DNA from: Taxawa tesnikishii (nom. ined.)
Taxonomy: Eukaryota; Ascomycota; Dothideomycetes; Dothideales
Assembly: GCA_030247885.1 (NCBI GenBank)
Contig: JAPDRO010000005.1
Span: forward strand, 1,054,001 to 1,118,000
Direction: 5' to 3'
Length of the DNA stretch: 64,000 nt
Under the pieces are notes generated by a model. It had not been told where the DNA came from, did no database searches, and saw only the letters and a list, made by a program, of their open reading frames with translations. The position numbers and the translations under genes are program-made. Of this stretch, positions 22,546-33,467 are shown piece after piece. Within the stretch, counting starts at the first letter, position 1. The number at the start of each line of letters is the position of its first letter.

Positions 22546-25500
22546 TTACGAACCCACATGGTCGTGCTGCAGCTCCTGGAGTACCCGCTCGTTCTGCCTC
22601 GCCGGCTTGCTCCAGTCCACATCCTTGAGTATCTCGTTTCGAGTAACGAGATGCAGGCATTCTGCAACAGCTACTCTGACCTGTACGAACCATGACCAGT
22701 CAGCATCCCCACTCGCAACGATGTCCGCTTCATTCGGTTTCGGGCATGGGGCTCGAAGATACCATGTGCGAGAGAAGATGGGGGGTGAGGGATGAAGCGT
22801 ACCGTGGGGTAAGGATTCGTTTTAAGCATGTTGACGAGTTTCTTCAGCACTTCTGGGCGGATCGCGGGCACGGCTGCTAAGCCTCTGTAGACGTGGATGG
22901 CGGCTAGGATTTTGGGGATGCTGCTGGACTTGAAGTGGGATTTTTGGATGAGGGAGAGTACGTTGCGCCACCTGCAAATAGGCGTCAGTAGGAGGGGGGA
23001 ACCAGCTATCGCAGTTGACTGGGAAATGGCTAACTTGAAGTCGTTCGGTAGGATGTCCTGCATGGGTAGAGCATCGAGGAGGAATGCTAGCAGTTCGAGG
23101 AGGGGCTGAGAATCGGTTTCGGCGACGATCATGTCCTTGAGAACGTCGGAGATGGTGGTCGTGGAGGAGAGACGATCCTGGCTGTCGCTTGCCTGGATGG
23201 TGTCGACCAATGCTTTCCGTGATGCTTGGAGTATTGCTTCGTTGCCCACTCCGGCGCAAGATGTGCAGCCGGAGATGATCGCCTTACGCATCCATTCCGG
23301 ACATTTCATCGTGAGCGGTAAAAATTGACGAAGGAAGTAGTCGTAGGATGACACATCCGTAAGAGGGGACTCTCCACGTAGCGGAGGATCTCGAAACGAG
23401 ATGATGTCGGGGCTCGGTATGGACTGCAGACATCGAGCAGCCTGCAGTCTCACACGATCCAGTTTCTCGAACGATAGGCGCAAGACATCAGCATACAAAA
23501 CTTTTTGAGCAGCGTCCTCCCCGTGTAAGAGTGCGTAGTGCGCGCACGCCGGGTCGGGGTCTGTGAAAGCATATTGAACACATTCAACGGCCCTCACGCG
23601 GACAAGGGAGCCCACGTCGCCACGTTCAGTAATCGTGTAATCGTTGAGACCGGTGTTGAGTGCTCTGACGATATCATCAGCGGTGCCCCAAAAGGCTCCC
23701 ACCAAGCTTCCATGGCAAGCTGAAGGCCTCTCAGACGAATGACACGCCACTCGATAATAGGCGAAGCTTTCAGGTCTACCAAAACGTCTATAGCCTCGTC
23801 TGCCGGATTGCTCGCCCCAATCGCAATGAGACGGCCTGCGCCATGCAGCGTGGTACTGGCGCTGTCGATCAAGACCTTTGACAAAGAGATTTCGATTACC
23901 AAAGCATCGTAATCGTGAGTGAACTGATACCACTTGTGAGCCAGGAGGGTCCGGATCATGTCGGGTATTGTCCGCAGTATGGTCTCCTCCGAGCGATTCA
24001 AGAGTCCGGCTACAACCTCAGAGACAACCTCGAGCTGCCGAGCTGTAGGTTTAGGCAGAGCGTTAGGCAAAGTAATCGAGATCAGAATATGCGAAACGTG
24101 GGCAAGGGAAGTGATTAGCCTGGCAACGGCCGGAAAGACTTCTGCTTTCAGAGACCGCGGGGTGAATGAAGCGTAGAGAGGCAATTTGGTGCCAAACACC
24201 TGCCACAGCCGGGCGAGGGAGGCCAATTCTTCATAGCTGACCGCTTCGGCATTATCTTGTCTTCTGTTCAGCTTGTCATTGATGATGCAGGACAACGCGT
24301 TTAGAGCACCGTGGCACTGCTCAACATCAGCGTGCGTGTGCGTATCGACTTGCATCTGCAAAGATGTAAGAGTGCCATTAATGTCCTCGTGGGATCGTGC
24401 TGCGCAGAGCCGGCCAATGGACGTTCCTGCAGCCTCTCGAGACAACACGTCTGGCGAGCCAATACCTCTCCAATCGAGTAACCCTATCAGCAGAGCGTTC
24501 CAATACGTCTCATTCAAGGCACTTGCTCTGTGAGCCACATCGATCATTGCTCGTTGGCGGAGCCCGACGGCGTGAAAATCCACGATTTGCACGAGAGGTA
24601 TGCCCTCGTAGACTTGGTCAGGATGACGACCGATCAACTCCTGCAACGCCGCAGAAGAACCTCTGCGTATGTTCCCGGCAGGATCGAAGCAGGCAGCAAG
24701 GATTAACTGCACTGCAACAGCCTGAATGACAGACTCTGTTCCCTTCTGGACGTAACGTTTCTGGATTTCTGTGACGTCGACCGAGAGCAACTCCGCCGTA
24801 GTGTATCTTCGGGCGAGGGACCATATTCCGAAGTTAGCGGCGTCTCGCACGTTAGCCCCTATGCTGCTGCCGGTCGTGCTTCGTTGTTCGAAGGTCAGGG
24901 CCAGGATAAGAGCGTTCACTATCTCAGGCAATTGCTGCGGCGACGCGGACCTCCGGAACAAGGTGTGGGCGAGTGTCAAAGTCAACCCATGCCAACGAAG
25001 AGGGTTCACCGATCTAAGATCCATTTCTGCGTTGAACTGAGGCACGTCCTCCTGGAAACTATCCATGACGGCTTGTACAACCTCGTAGCCCATCTCGGGA
25101 TCAAGCTTGAGAATGATCATGCTGATTGCTTTGCTTGCAGTGAATCGAACGGGTGTGTCCCTGTCCGCAAGGGATTGTAGCAGGTGGTCGATTACATCCT
25201 CAAGTACACTTGTTGTCTCGAAAAAGCTGAGCAATGGTCCAGTTGCTGGCTGTAGGCTCATGATCGCAATGTTACGAAAGAGCTTGATGATGAGCTTCTT
25301 CGTAACTGCAGAGGAATTCAGAAACGCATACATTGCGTCTTCCATGACCGCTTGTGCGGTCCGGTAGATGCGAGGGATAAGATGGGATATGATTACCGGA
25401 TCTGCAGAAGCTATGATGTCGTTCAGGAATCGTAATGGGCCCAGACAATGATGGATATCTGATGAATTTCTAGACTCAGACGGAGACAAGCTCTGCAAGG

Positions 25501-26316
25501 CCCAGGAGACAACGTGATCCTGCAGCCTCAGGCGCTGCATGTCAGGCCTTGTGACAAGCCTCACCAACATTTTTGTAGCAGCATCTTGCTCTTTGGTTGC
25601 AGCGTATACGTATTTGGACGCGACCGTAATTACACGTTGAGCCGAGCCTGGGATGTCTTGAGGAATATTAATCGCAGAACTGGGTTCGATAACTGCCTTG
25701 CCGTCCAATATGGACACCAAGTCGAAGGGAGCCAACAGCAAGTGAGACATCCATAGGAGGAGAACGTAAGATGTCTCCCAGAATGCTTCCGCCGCATGAT
25801 CGGCAATAGAGCGACGCTCTAGAGCAGAAAGTACGAGATCCAGATACTTGGGTTCGTTGTTGAAGAAGCCAACCACGACCTTTTCGCCTCGGACTTTGCA
25901 GAAAGTGTACAAGATCTTGCTCACAGCGACATCAAGCGTAGCCCTTACGGGCCGTTTTTCGGGCTCTCGTCCATTCTGGAGATAGGCCAGGTAGGCATCA
26001 ATGAGCGGCGGCAATAGAGTTTTCAATCGAGCATCAAGCAGTTGAGGATCTTCTTGGAATGGTTCGATCTGAGCGTTGTTAGTGCGACTCACAAACTCAT
26101 ACCTTACGCTGACAGTACCAAACCAGTGATGTAAGTCAAGTCCGGCAGGCGAACATATCTGTGCACACGGCCACGCTTTGAGTTCCAGAGGAGTTTTGGT
26201 AACGACGTTTCCAGATCGGACAACAGGCTGGCTGAGGCCCGTACAAGATTCAGGTCCTCGTCTTCTTCGGAATCCATAGTTGGAAGTAGGACAGTGTGAC
26301 GTTTGCGCTGTCTCAT
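22546..26316 (-). CDS. CIN1: Tubulin-folding cofactor D (Cin1/Alf1 family)
   Basis: HEAT-repeat protein that captures beta-tubulin and helps assemble and take apart alpha/beta-tubulin dimers in the cytosol. Four exons fit: 26316-26119, 26068-23035, 22971-22803 and 22680-22546, with introns of 50, 63, 122 bp. Diagnostic stretches: SASLLSDLETSLPKLLWNSK, IEPFQEDPQLLDARLKTLLP, YTFCKVRGEKVVVGFFNNEP, YVLLLWMSHLLLAPFDLVSI, FGIWSLARRYTTAELLSVDV, GLNDYTITERGDVGSLVRVR, KWRNVLSLIQKSHFKSSSIP, and the end VRVAVAECLHLVTRNEILKD followed by VDWSKPARQ. About 1,178 residues, normal for the family. A second in-frame ATG at 26277 (MDSEEDEDL) may be the true start. The donor of intron 1 (GTACTG) is my choice to keep frame. 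One frame break lies at the C4/A4 runs 23686-23693, between WWEPF and GTADDIVRALN. Confidence 0.93.
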
Positions 26317-26487
26317 AGATTATATGTGTAGGCGGGCAAGATACCCGATTGGGAAAAGGTGGTGCTAGCGCCCACTTTACGCGACTCTACGCGTCTTCCC
26401 GAACTTTACGTAGATGCTCCCAAACTGCGTACAGCGCATACAGCAACATCCAGTCTCTCTCAGCATACGGAAATTCGTACCCTAGTC

Positions 26488-28069
26488 ATGGCCAAGGACT
26501 ATACAGACTACCTCGCCGTCAATGTCCTTAATGAGGGCCAGATCGTGAGTTCTTGACCTCGTGCCAACACTATACAAGCTAACGCATCGGTATAGGTCAG
26601 CTATCGCTCTCTGAGCAGAGCCCTGAAGGTCCACAGCAATCTGGCTAAGCAGTAAGAGATCTGGCATACCATCTGTGCAGCGCACTGAACCCGGCACAGA
26701 ATGCTATACGACTTCCACCGCAAGCAGAACGCCAAGAAGCCCGGCACACTACACGCTACATATTTGATCACTGGCCGGAAACAACAAACTCGAGAGTCGC
26801 AGGCGAACGGCACACAATCCCAGGATGGAGAAGACACACTCATGCGGAGCAGCCCTTTCCCAAACAGTGCGCCAGAGCCGGACCAGCCCGATACGGAAAG
26901 CATATGGATTCGGACTGTGACATTGGTCAAAGAGGAGGACCTCGAAACAGCGAAGGCACAGCTTGACGAGCTGGATTCAATACACGTCTACAGCTTAGAG
27001 CCGGGCCCGATCAAGGACATGCAGGTCCTGACAGACTGCAATGCTAAGATAGCCGTCGACTATGCGAGTGAGGATCCGTTGGAAGTATGGAAGCAGTACG
27101 GGACAATACAGAATGCGAACGTCAAACGTCGAACAATGCGGCGACCTCCACCAGCACCGGTGCCGACGACTGGCATGGTGAAGGCGAAGCCTACAGCCCC
27201 GTCGATTGAGAAGGCCCAAAAAGTGCGACGAAGATCGAAATGAGCAAAGGAACCGTCAAAGATGCTCATACCAAGGATGCTCACTCGGCCGCCATCGGAT
27301 CCACCAAACCAACGCCAGACCCCGAACCCACATCCGCGTCTTCCTCACGCAAAAGCAGCGTCAGCAAACCCGCCACTGTCCGGCGAGAGAGCTCCAACAT
27401 CTTCAAATCCTTCGCAAAAGCCAAACCCAAAGTGAAGGCGGCCAAAACCTCAACATCACAGGAGGCTTCACAGGAGACTTCACACGAGGCTTCACACGAG
27501 GCTTCACACGAGGCACCTGCGGCGCTCGAAGATGAAGCCATGAAGGGCATGAGCGACGATGAAGATGACGGCGAGGGGATCCGACGCTCCTCGACGAGAA
27601 GCCAGTCAAGGAGCCATCGGGAAAGACGAAGAAGCAACGTGAGGAGGAGTTGCGGAAGATGATGGACGAGGAAGATGAGCCGATGGATGATGCGCTCGGT
27701 ACCGCCATCGACGCACCGCAGAAGGAAGAGGAACCTGAGCAGCCCAAGGAGGAGCCGGCGGAGACGGTTACGGTGAGCAATGGACGACGGCGGGGCAGGA
27801 GACGCGTGATGAAGAAGAAGACGGTGAGGGATGAGGAGGGCTATCTAGGTAGGTTCATTCTCCGCTTTGCCAATCCGTTGCTGCCCACTCAAGCTGACGG
27901 TTGTTCGCGCAGTGACGAAGGAGGAACCGGCTTGGGAATCTTTCTCGGAGGAGGAGCCTGCGCCGAAGAAACTCAAGCCTGCGGTTGCGGCACCTGCTGC
28001 GAAGGGCAAGAAGGGCGCTGGTGCGAAGACCGGACAGGGCAACATCATGTCGTTCTTTCCAAGAAGTAG
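26488..28069 (+). CDS. POL32: DNA polymerase delta third subunit (Pol32/Cdc27)
   Basis: Non-catalytic subunit that links DNA polymerase delta to PCNA in replication and break-induced repair. Exons 26488-26544, 26596-26651, 26700-27848 and 27913 onward, with introns of 51, 48 and 64 bp. The start YTDYLAVNVLNEGQIVSYRS, then LSRALKVHSNLAKQMLYDFH, forms the winged helix that binds Pol31. The middle is charged and low in complexity, with a short Ser/His/Glu-rich tandem repeat (SHEA). Near the end, KKQREEELRKMMDEEDE leads to GYLVTKEEPAWESFSEEEPA and the PCNA-binding box QGNIMSFF. Three one-base gaps are needed for family agreement: AAA 27238-27240, GGGG 27575-27578, and one after SFFP near 28060, which puts TAG 28067-28069 in frame. 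Without the last, the frame runs to 28157. Confidence 0.88.
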
Positions 28070-28581
28070 TGTTGGTGGCGAAGTGGACTGCGTCTGGTTG
28101 CTATTGCGATCGCTATACACGCGACACACTTGCGAACACCTGACCATCCTTCCCTGATCAGTCATGCATCAGACGCGTTGTGATCACTGGACATCCCTGC
28201 TGGAAGTCATTGCCCTTCTTGATTGATCAACGAACAAATGATTAGTTCAGTTGAAGCCTTAATGAGGCTTAGGTGAAACCAAGCGGTGCTACAATGAAGC
28301 CAAGGTAGTGCTAGAACGAAGCCAGCATGGGGCTAAAGTGCAGCACGAATGGAATGCCAGCGACTGTCTCTCTAAAAGCCATTGAAGTGAAGCTGATGTA
28401 CTTGTACTTCATTGGATACAAAGCCCAGGTGTGGTTGTGAAGCAGCTTGCTCCAGCAGGCGTCAAGAGCTGTTCTCCGTTCATTCTGTTACAATGCACCA
28501 TAATACACTATTCGGGCTCCTTTTACCCAGACCAGCAGTGTGTGTGCTTCCCGAATCAAAACATCCCCTAGCTTTCCTCTC
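28070..28581. other. Intergenic between convergent genes
   Basis: 3' flanks of POL32 and NUP49. Around 28250-28340 a degenerate direct repeat of GAAGCC/GGTGCTA-like words occurs four times. No gene seen. Confidence 0.45.
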
Positions 28582-30367
28582 TCAGATGTCCAGATTTGGG
28601 CATTCAATACCTTCCCCATAGCCCCTTCCACCTCTCTCAGATCCGCCGACCCTGCCCATTATGAGTTCATTGACACCCTCCCTGCATCCACCAACCAAGC
28701 TCGCCGCGCCCAGAATACCATTCTCGAAGCCTCTGAGTGTATCCGCAAGCTCTCGGACCGTGTCATCGCCGCCCGCACTGCGTTGATTCATGACCTGCTG
28801 ACCTTGTTGTAGGGTGCTGGCCTCAATGACACGGAGGTGCTGTTCGATTTCCGCAAGGTGGGAAGTGAAGGTTGCAAGGGTAGATTGCATGGCGTCCGCC
28901 TGCCGTGAGAAGTAGCCAACAATGTCGACGTCGTAATCGTCGTCTGGCTTGGTTCCTGCTCTGTAGCCCTGTTGTTGGGAATAGTGGAACTGAGACGGGA
29001 GGCGCAGATTCTCGACCACCCGGACGACACGTTGGATGTCTTTCCTGTCCTCACTCTCAAGCTCCTTAGCTTGGTTGATGACGCGACTATCGTTCTCGAG
29101 CGACAACTCGACGGTCTCGATCTTGCCGGAGATGAGTTCGACATCCGGTGCGAGAGATTCGAGGTTGGTGAGGTGCGCGGGCATCATGGCCTCGCATTGT
29201 GCGGCAAAGGATTCTTGTTTCTTGATGAAGGCATCGATCTCTTCAATTTCTTTCTTCAAATCATCGGTGAGATCGTTGAAGCGTGTGGTTGGCCGGAGGT
29301 GTGCGACATCGATCTTGGCGCCTGGCTGGGAGGGTTGAGTGGTACTCTGGCCCATACTGAGACTCCCCACTGTTGGGCCGGTGGCCGAGCCGCCGAAGAG
29401 AGAGGTATTGCCCCGAATAGACCGCCGCTTTGCGTTTGTTGAGGTTGCTGCGTTGTGGTACTGCCACTGTTGCAGGTCAGAAAGCGCTATATAGAATGCA
29501 TGCAGCGACCACTTACAAGAGGGGACCTGCTGGCGTGTTCTGTGTTCCTAGACTGCCGAACAAACTTCCATTCTGTGCTGGTTGGTTCTGTGTCTGGTTC
29601 TGGCCAAGGTTTCCGAACAGTCCACCACTCTGTTGCTGAGGTTGACTTTGATTCTGTCCCATGTTGCCGAACAAACTTCCAGTTGGTTTGTTTTGGCCAA
29701 GTGTTCCACCGAAAAGGCTTCCACTCTGCTGTGGTTGTGGCTGTTGGGTACTTTGTCCGAACATGCTTCCTCCTCCTGTTTGCTGGTTGTTTGTGTTGCC
29801 GCCGAGATTTCCAAAAAGTCCTCCACTCTGTTGAGGCTGGCTCGTTGCTGTAGATTGTCCGAACAGTCCTCCACTCTGTGCTGGTTGACTTGTATTTGTA
29901 GACGCGCCGAATAAGCTTCCGCTTTGTTGTGGTTGCGATGTCGTTGTGTTTCCGAAGAGCGAAGTTGCTGGGTTCGCTGCTGTGCTCTGGCCAAACAACC
30001 CGCCGCTTTGTTGAGGTTGGGACGTAGTCGTGTTTCCGAACAGACTCGTTGTCTGAGGTTGAGAGGTGTTGTTCGCGGTATTACCACTGGAATGCGTTAG
30101 CTTATCTGTTATTTCTGCCGGTATCGCCGCCCAACCGGCAGCCGCGTTCTTGTCTGCTGCTTTCGAGCGCTTCTGCGAACGCTCTTGGGTTTCATCGTGG
30201 TGCTTCTCCTTCCATTGCTCTTCTTGTTGGGCCTTGCGCTGCTTTTCTGCGTACTTGGCTTGCGCTTTGATCGTATCTTGGAGGTCAGGTTGTAGAAGAG
30301 CGAACGGTGAGGAAGACGGAAAGTTGCGTTTGACTTCGCTGCTACCCTTTGGCTGACACGGAGCCAT
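28582..30367 (-). CDS. NUP49: FG-repeat nucleoporin Nup49 with unusual N-terminus
   Basis: Channel nucleoporin of the Nsp1-Nup57-Nup49 complex. Exon 30367-29517 has FG repeats (LFGNTTTSQPQQSGGLFGQS and many LFG units); a 50 bp intron with a GTAAGT donor leads to exon 29466-28582. The second half is the Nup49 coiled-coil region: KIDVAHLRPTTRFNDLTDDL, KKEIEEIDAFIKKQESFAAQ, CEAMMPAHLTNLESLAPDVE, SLENDSRVINQAKELESEDR and VENLRLPSQFHYSQQQGYRA. One frame break lies at CCCC 29411-29414 (GGLFG then NTSLFGGSATG). Residues 1 to about 95 (FPSSSPFALLQPDLQDTIKA, then a Lys/Glu/Gln-rich helix, then AAGWAAIPAEITDKLTHSS) contain no FG motif and do not look like Nup49, so two genes may be run together here. 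I see no other start codon for the FG part in its frame. Confidence 0.8.
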
Positions 30368-30441
30368 CTTCGTAGAATGAATTGTAACAAGATATGCAGA
30401 GAGTTTGAAACGATGGCAGGAATGAACGGAAAGATACATAC

Positions 30442-30640
30442 AAGAGCGAGGGAGTAGTGCCTGTATTGAGGCTCAGACTGTTTGACCTGCCGAACGCCAT
30501 GATTGGCTAAAGACTGGACAATAGGGCTCACAATAGGAGCAGAAGTGAGGGCGGTAGTGGTACAAGTGAAGGTTGTTTGCGCTTCTGCGGGAAGCTGCCG
30601 CAATGGTCGTCCTGTGGTGGATACAGCAATCTGAGGCTCG
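30442..30640 (-). CDS. Upstream exon of unknown gene, possibly joined to the NUP49 frame
   Basis: An open stretch encoding STTGRPLRQLPAEAQTTFTC, TTALTSAPIVSPIVQSLANH and GVRQVKQSEPQYRHYSLAL ends at a GTATGT donor (30441). The first good acceptor (30368) lies directly before the ATG of the NUP49 frame and keeps phase 0. A possible 5' acceptor preceded by CTCTAAC lies near 30640-30660. I read this as the 5' part of a protein that continues into the non-FG residues now at the NUP49 N-terminus. I do not recognise the family. Confidence 0.35.
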
Positions 30641-30904
30641 GTGTTGTCGTGTTAGAGTCGCGAATGTTGTCCGACTGACGGTGTCTCCAAAGAAGCCCTC
30701 GCGAAGAAGATATGATATTGTTGATGTGTCGAGGTCTTTCACTCGAGCTTGATCACTTCGCGCATGCGTTTGGCGCGTCCCGAAAGCTTGGCACTCCCGC
30801 TCCCGCCCTCCGCATTGCGCTTTCACGTTGACCTTCGAATCGCGTCTGTAACATAAATCATCTCGGCTCTAATACTAACAATATCAGACGTTTACAAGGA
30901 CGAC

Positions 30905-32241
30905 ATGGAGGAAGACGACGACGATTTCTACGCGCCTACAGACGCCCAAGTCAAGAGCGAGGATGCAGCTGTGAAGGCCGAGAATGCGCCAAACGGGAAT
31001 AATGTCAAGGATGAATCCATGGAGGAAGGAGATGGGAGCGATGAAGAGGACGACGATGACGACGACTCAGTAGGGCGACAGGGACATTGATCGAAGGAGC
31101 TGAGCATCGTGCTGAGTGTAGCATAGGATATTGATATCATTACTGAACGAAAAGATGGCGATGTGCCTGAACCACCACCGTACGCTCCATATATCCCGTA
31201 GCCATACCGTCGTGCTTTAGACTCATACCGTACGCAGACAAGCTCGCCCATTTCAGAGGGTAAAGCAGGAACATGGCCGGACCACGTCTTCAGAAGCAGT
31301 ACCGACGCGCCAGAGCCAACAACCTACGCCCTCAGTCAAACCGGGCAGTGAACCGGGCAACCGAGTCAAAGTATCGTTGCCGGATTCGTCAAAACTTCCT
31401 GCCATACACTCTTCAACAATAGATCTGGATGGCATACCCACATGGACGCCAGCGGGGAAACCCATCAATGAGATCGACATTGATGCTGGTACACACGTCT
31501 CCCATTCCACTTGCGCTCCTAAGTTTTCCTTAACGCCCAGCTAACCCTTCCAGACATCGCCGATGAGCGCAAAATCTGGCGCCAACCGGGCGTCGATCAA
31601 ACCGACTTCTTCAACTACGGCTTCGATGAATTCACTTGGGTGCACTACTGCAGCAAACAAGCCGCCATGCGCGCCGACATCGCCTCTAACAAAGAGCAAA
31701 TGCGCGCCATGGAATCCTTCCTCGGACCCGTTCCCGGCGCCACTCCAGCAGCGCCAAACCCGGATGAAATGATGGGCCAGGCCATGATGGCCGTGATGCA
31801 ACAGCTTGGCGTTTCCGATCCGTCGCAGGTACCGTTCGAACTTGTCATGCAACACATGCAATCAATGGGAATGATGCCTGGAATGCCGCCTGGAATGCCT
31901 CCAATGCCACCTACAGGTCCATCCGGCTTCGGCGGGCAAGGTCAGGGACAGCAGCAGAACCAAGGCTATGGTGGCCAGCAAATGTCACAGCAGGCCTCCA
32001 ACCAAGGTGGTCAGAACCCTTACGGGCAGCAACAGCACTCCCAAAGCCCGTATCCAGGTCAGCAAGGACAGCAGGGATATGGTGGTGGAACTCCGAATCC
32101 AGGCCAGCAGGCCGGGCAAGGTGGTCCCGGTGGTGGACAGAACTACGAAGGGTACAGTCAGCAGCAGATTGCCATGATGCAGCAGGGACAGGGTGGTGGT
32201 GGTGCAGGTGGAAGGGGAGAGGCAGGGGAAGGAGGTGGTAG
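30905..32241 (+). CDS. FIP1: Pre-mRNA polyadenylation factor Fip1
   Basis: Component of the cleavage and polyadenylation factor that tethers poly(A) polymerase to the RNA 3' end. Exons 30905-31069, 31127-31197, 31238-31488 and 31554 onward, with introns of 57, 40 and 65 bp. The acidic start MEEDDDDFYAPTDAQVKSED binds poly(A) polymerase in the family. The conserved Fip1 motif spans exons 3 and 4: IDLDGIPTWTPAGKPINEID, then RKIWRQPGVDQTDFFNYGFD and EFTWVHYCSKQAAMRADIAS. A Gln/Gly/Pro/Met-rich tail follows. As written the frame continues to 32461; one added base near 32214-32220 instead gives a GRGRGRGRRW-type end at TAG 32239-32241, as I expect for fungal Fip1. An upstream TACTAAC and AG at 30889-30897 suggest a 5' leader intron or a short missed first exon. 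Confidence 0.9.
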
Positions 32242-32762
32242 GAGACTCTCCAGTCTTGAGAATACTGCGAAAGACGAGGATACCCTTTGTCTAAGCGAAC
32301 GGCTCGGTAGCGGAACACTCGTGGCGTTCAAGAGGTCACGGTACCATGTGGAAGCGCAACCATACAGGATTCCGGTCGGCGTGCCGGAGAAGACAGAAGG
32401 TATGAGCATCCAACGGAAGCGTTTGCTACGTCGACAACTAGGTACAAAGAATCATGTGTAATGCAGAGATTCCTGCTCTGCTTGCAGGCTGCCAGGTATG
32501 TTCGTAGGAAGTCACGTCTTCAAGGAAGCTTTCAGTAATATATTGGTCCCGTGGCCCTGATGCTGCTGTCATTCCTGCTTCCTGACCAGCTATCTTGCAA
32601 GCTCTCTCCCAGCTACTAATACCAGAACATCTTTGTGCTCCTGGCTTCTTTTCTTGCCGAACTGTCAACCTTCTACCAAACATACTACCACTTTGACCAC
32701 ATACAATTCACAACCCACACCTACACACACTACTCAGACGCCCATCCTCTCCTCCTTTGGAA
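32242..32762. other. Intergenic, no gene seen
   Basis: 3' flank of FIP1 (or its read-through end to 32461) and the leader of the small gene that follows. ACAC-rich and CCA-rich words occur just before 32763. Nothing else seen. Confidence 0.45.
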
Positions 32763-33152
32763 ATGAATGACCCCTGGAACAGGCAACGCGGTTTATACGC
32801 ATCGGGTGCGCCTCCGTCCCCCTCCCTTCCCACCAGAGATCCACCCCGCTAATACGCTGCCCAAGGCCAGCATCCACGGCTGACCCTCAACACCGATCCT
32901 GCCATGATTGGGGATCCCTGGCACTGCCGTGGAAGCCAATACGCCAACATGGGCGGTTTCGCCTTCGGAAACGGCGCCGGAAACGATACATACTTCCACC
33001 CTTACTTCAGTCCTTACGCGGGGAATCCGTATGGCTACGGCATGGGATATACGCAGATCGGAAGATACGGAAATGCTTTCCGTATCGCGACCAACAAGGG
33101 ATATGATGACTTCGGCTGGATGGCTACGGACGAATCCCCATGGTGGCAATGA
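32763..33152 (+). CDS. Small Gly/Tyr/Asn-rich protein, function unknown
   Basis: Two exons (32763-32805 and 32866-33152) are joined by a 60 bp intron with a GTGCGC donor, a GCTAATAC branch site and an AAG acceptor, phase 1, giving a 109-residue protein. It starts MNDPWNRQRGLYASGGQHPR and continues with a low-complexity Gly/Tyr/Phe/Asn part (GGFAFGNGAGNDTYFHPYFS and PYAGNPYGYGMGYTQIGRYG), ending in DESPWWQ. There is no signal peptide and no Cys pair. I do not recognise it. The clean splice into the same frame as the second exon is the main reason to call it a gene; an unspliced 82-residue start at 32904 is the alternative. Confidence 0.45.
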
Positions 33153-33467
33153 GAGCCCTCTTGGTTGGCTGCTGAGGCCGCTGCCGTCGCACAACGGCGA
33201 TGCGGATTACGATCTTTTCTCTATCTGATGTGATGCCCATGTACTACTAAGGAATCGAGCAACGGATGCCCGCATGTTGCGGCTCTCTACCAAAGTCGAA
33301 TCAACCGACACGAATGTAACCCCTTCCGACAGCCAACCATGCCCGAGTCGCTCACGCATCCGTACGTAGGGAAGCACGCATCGCCGTTGTCGGCGACAAA
33401 AGATGAGTATAGATGCATCCATTGTCTGGGTCTCTCGTACACCATACTGCCCCGTCCTCAGGTGATA
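33153..33467. other. Intergenic between convergent genes
   Basis: 3' flanks of the small Gly/Tyr-rich gene and the FAD hydroxylase. Nothing seen. Confidence 0.5.
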
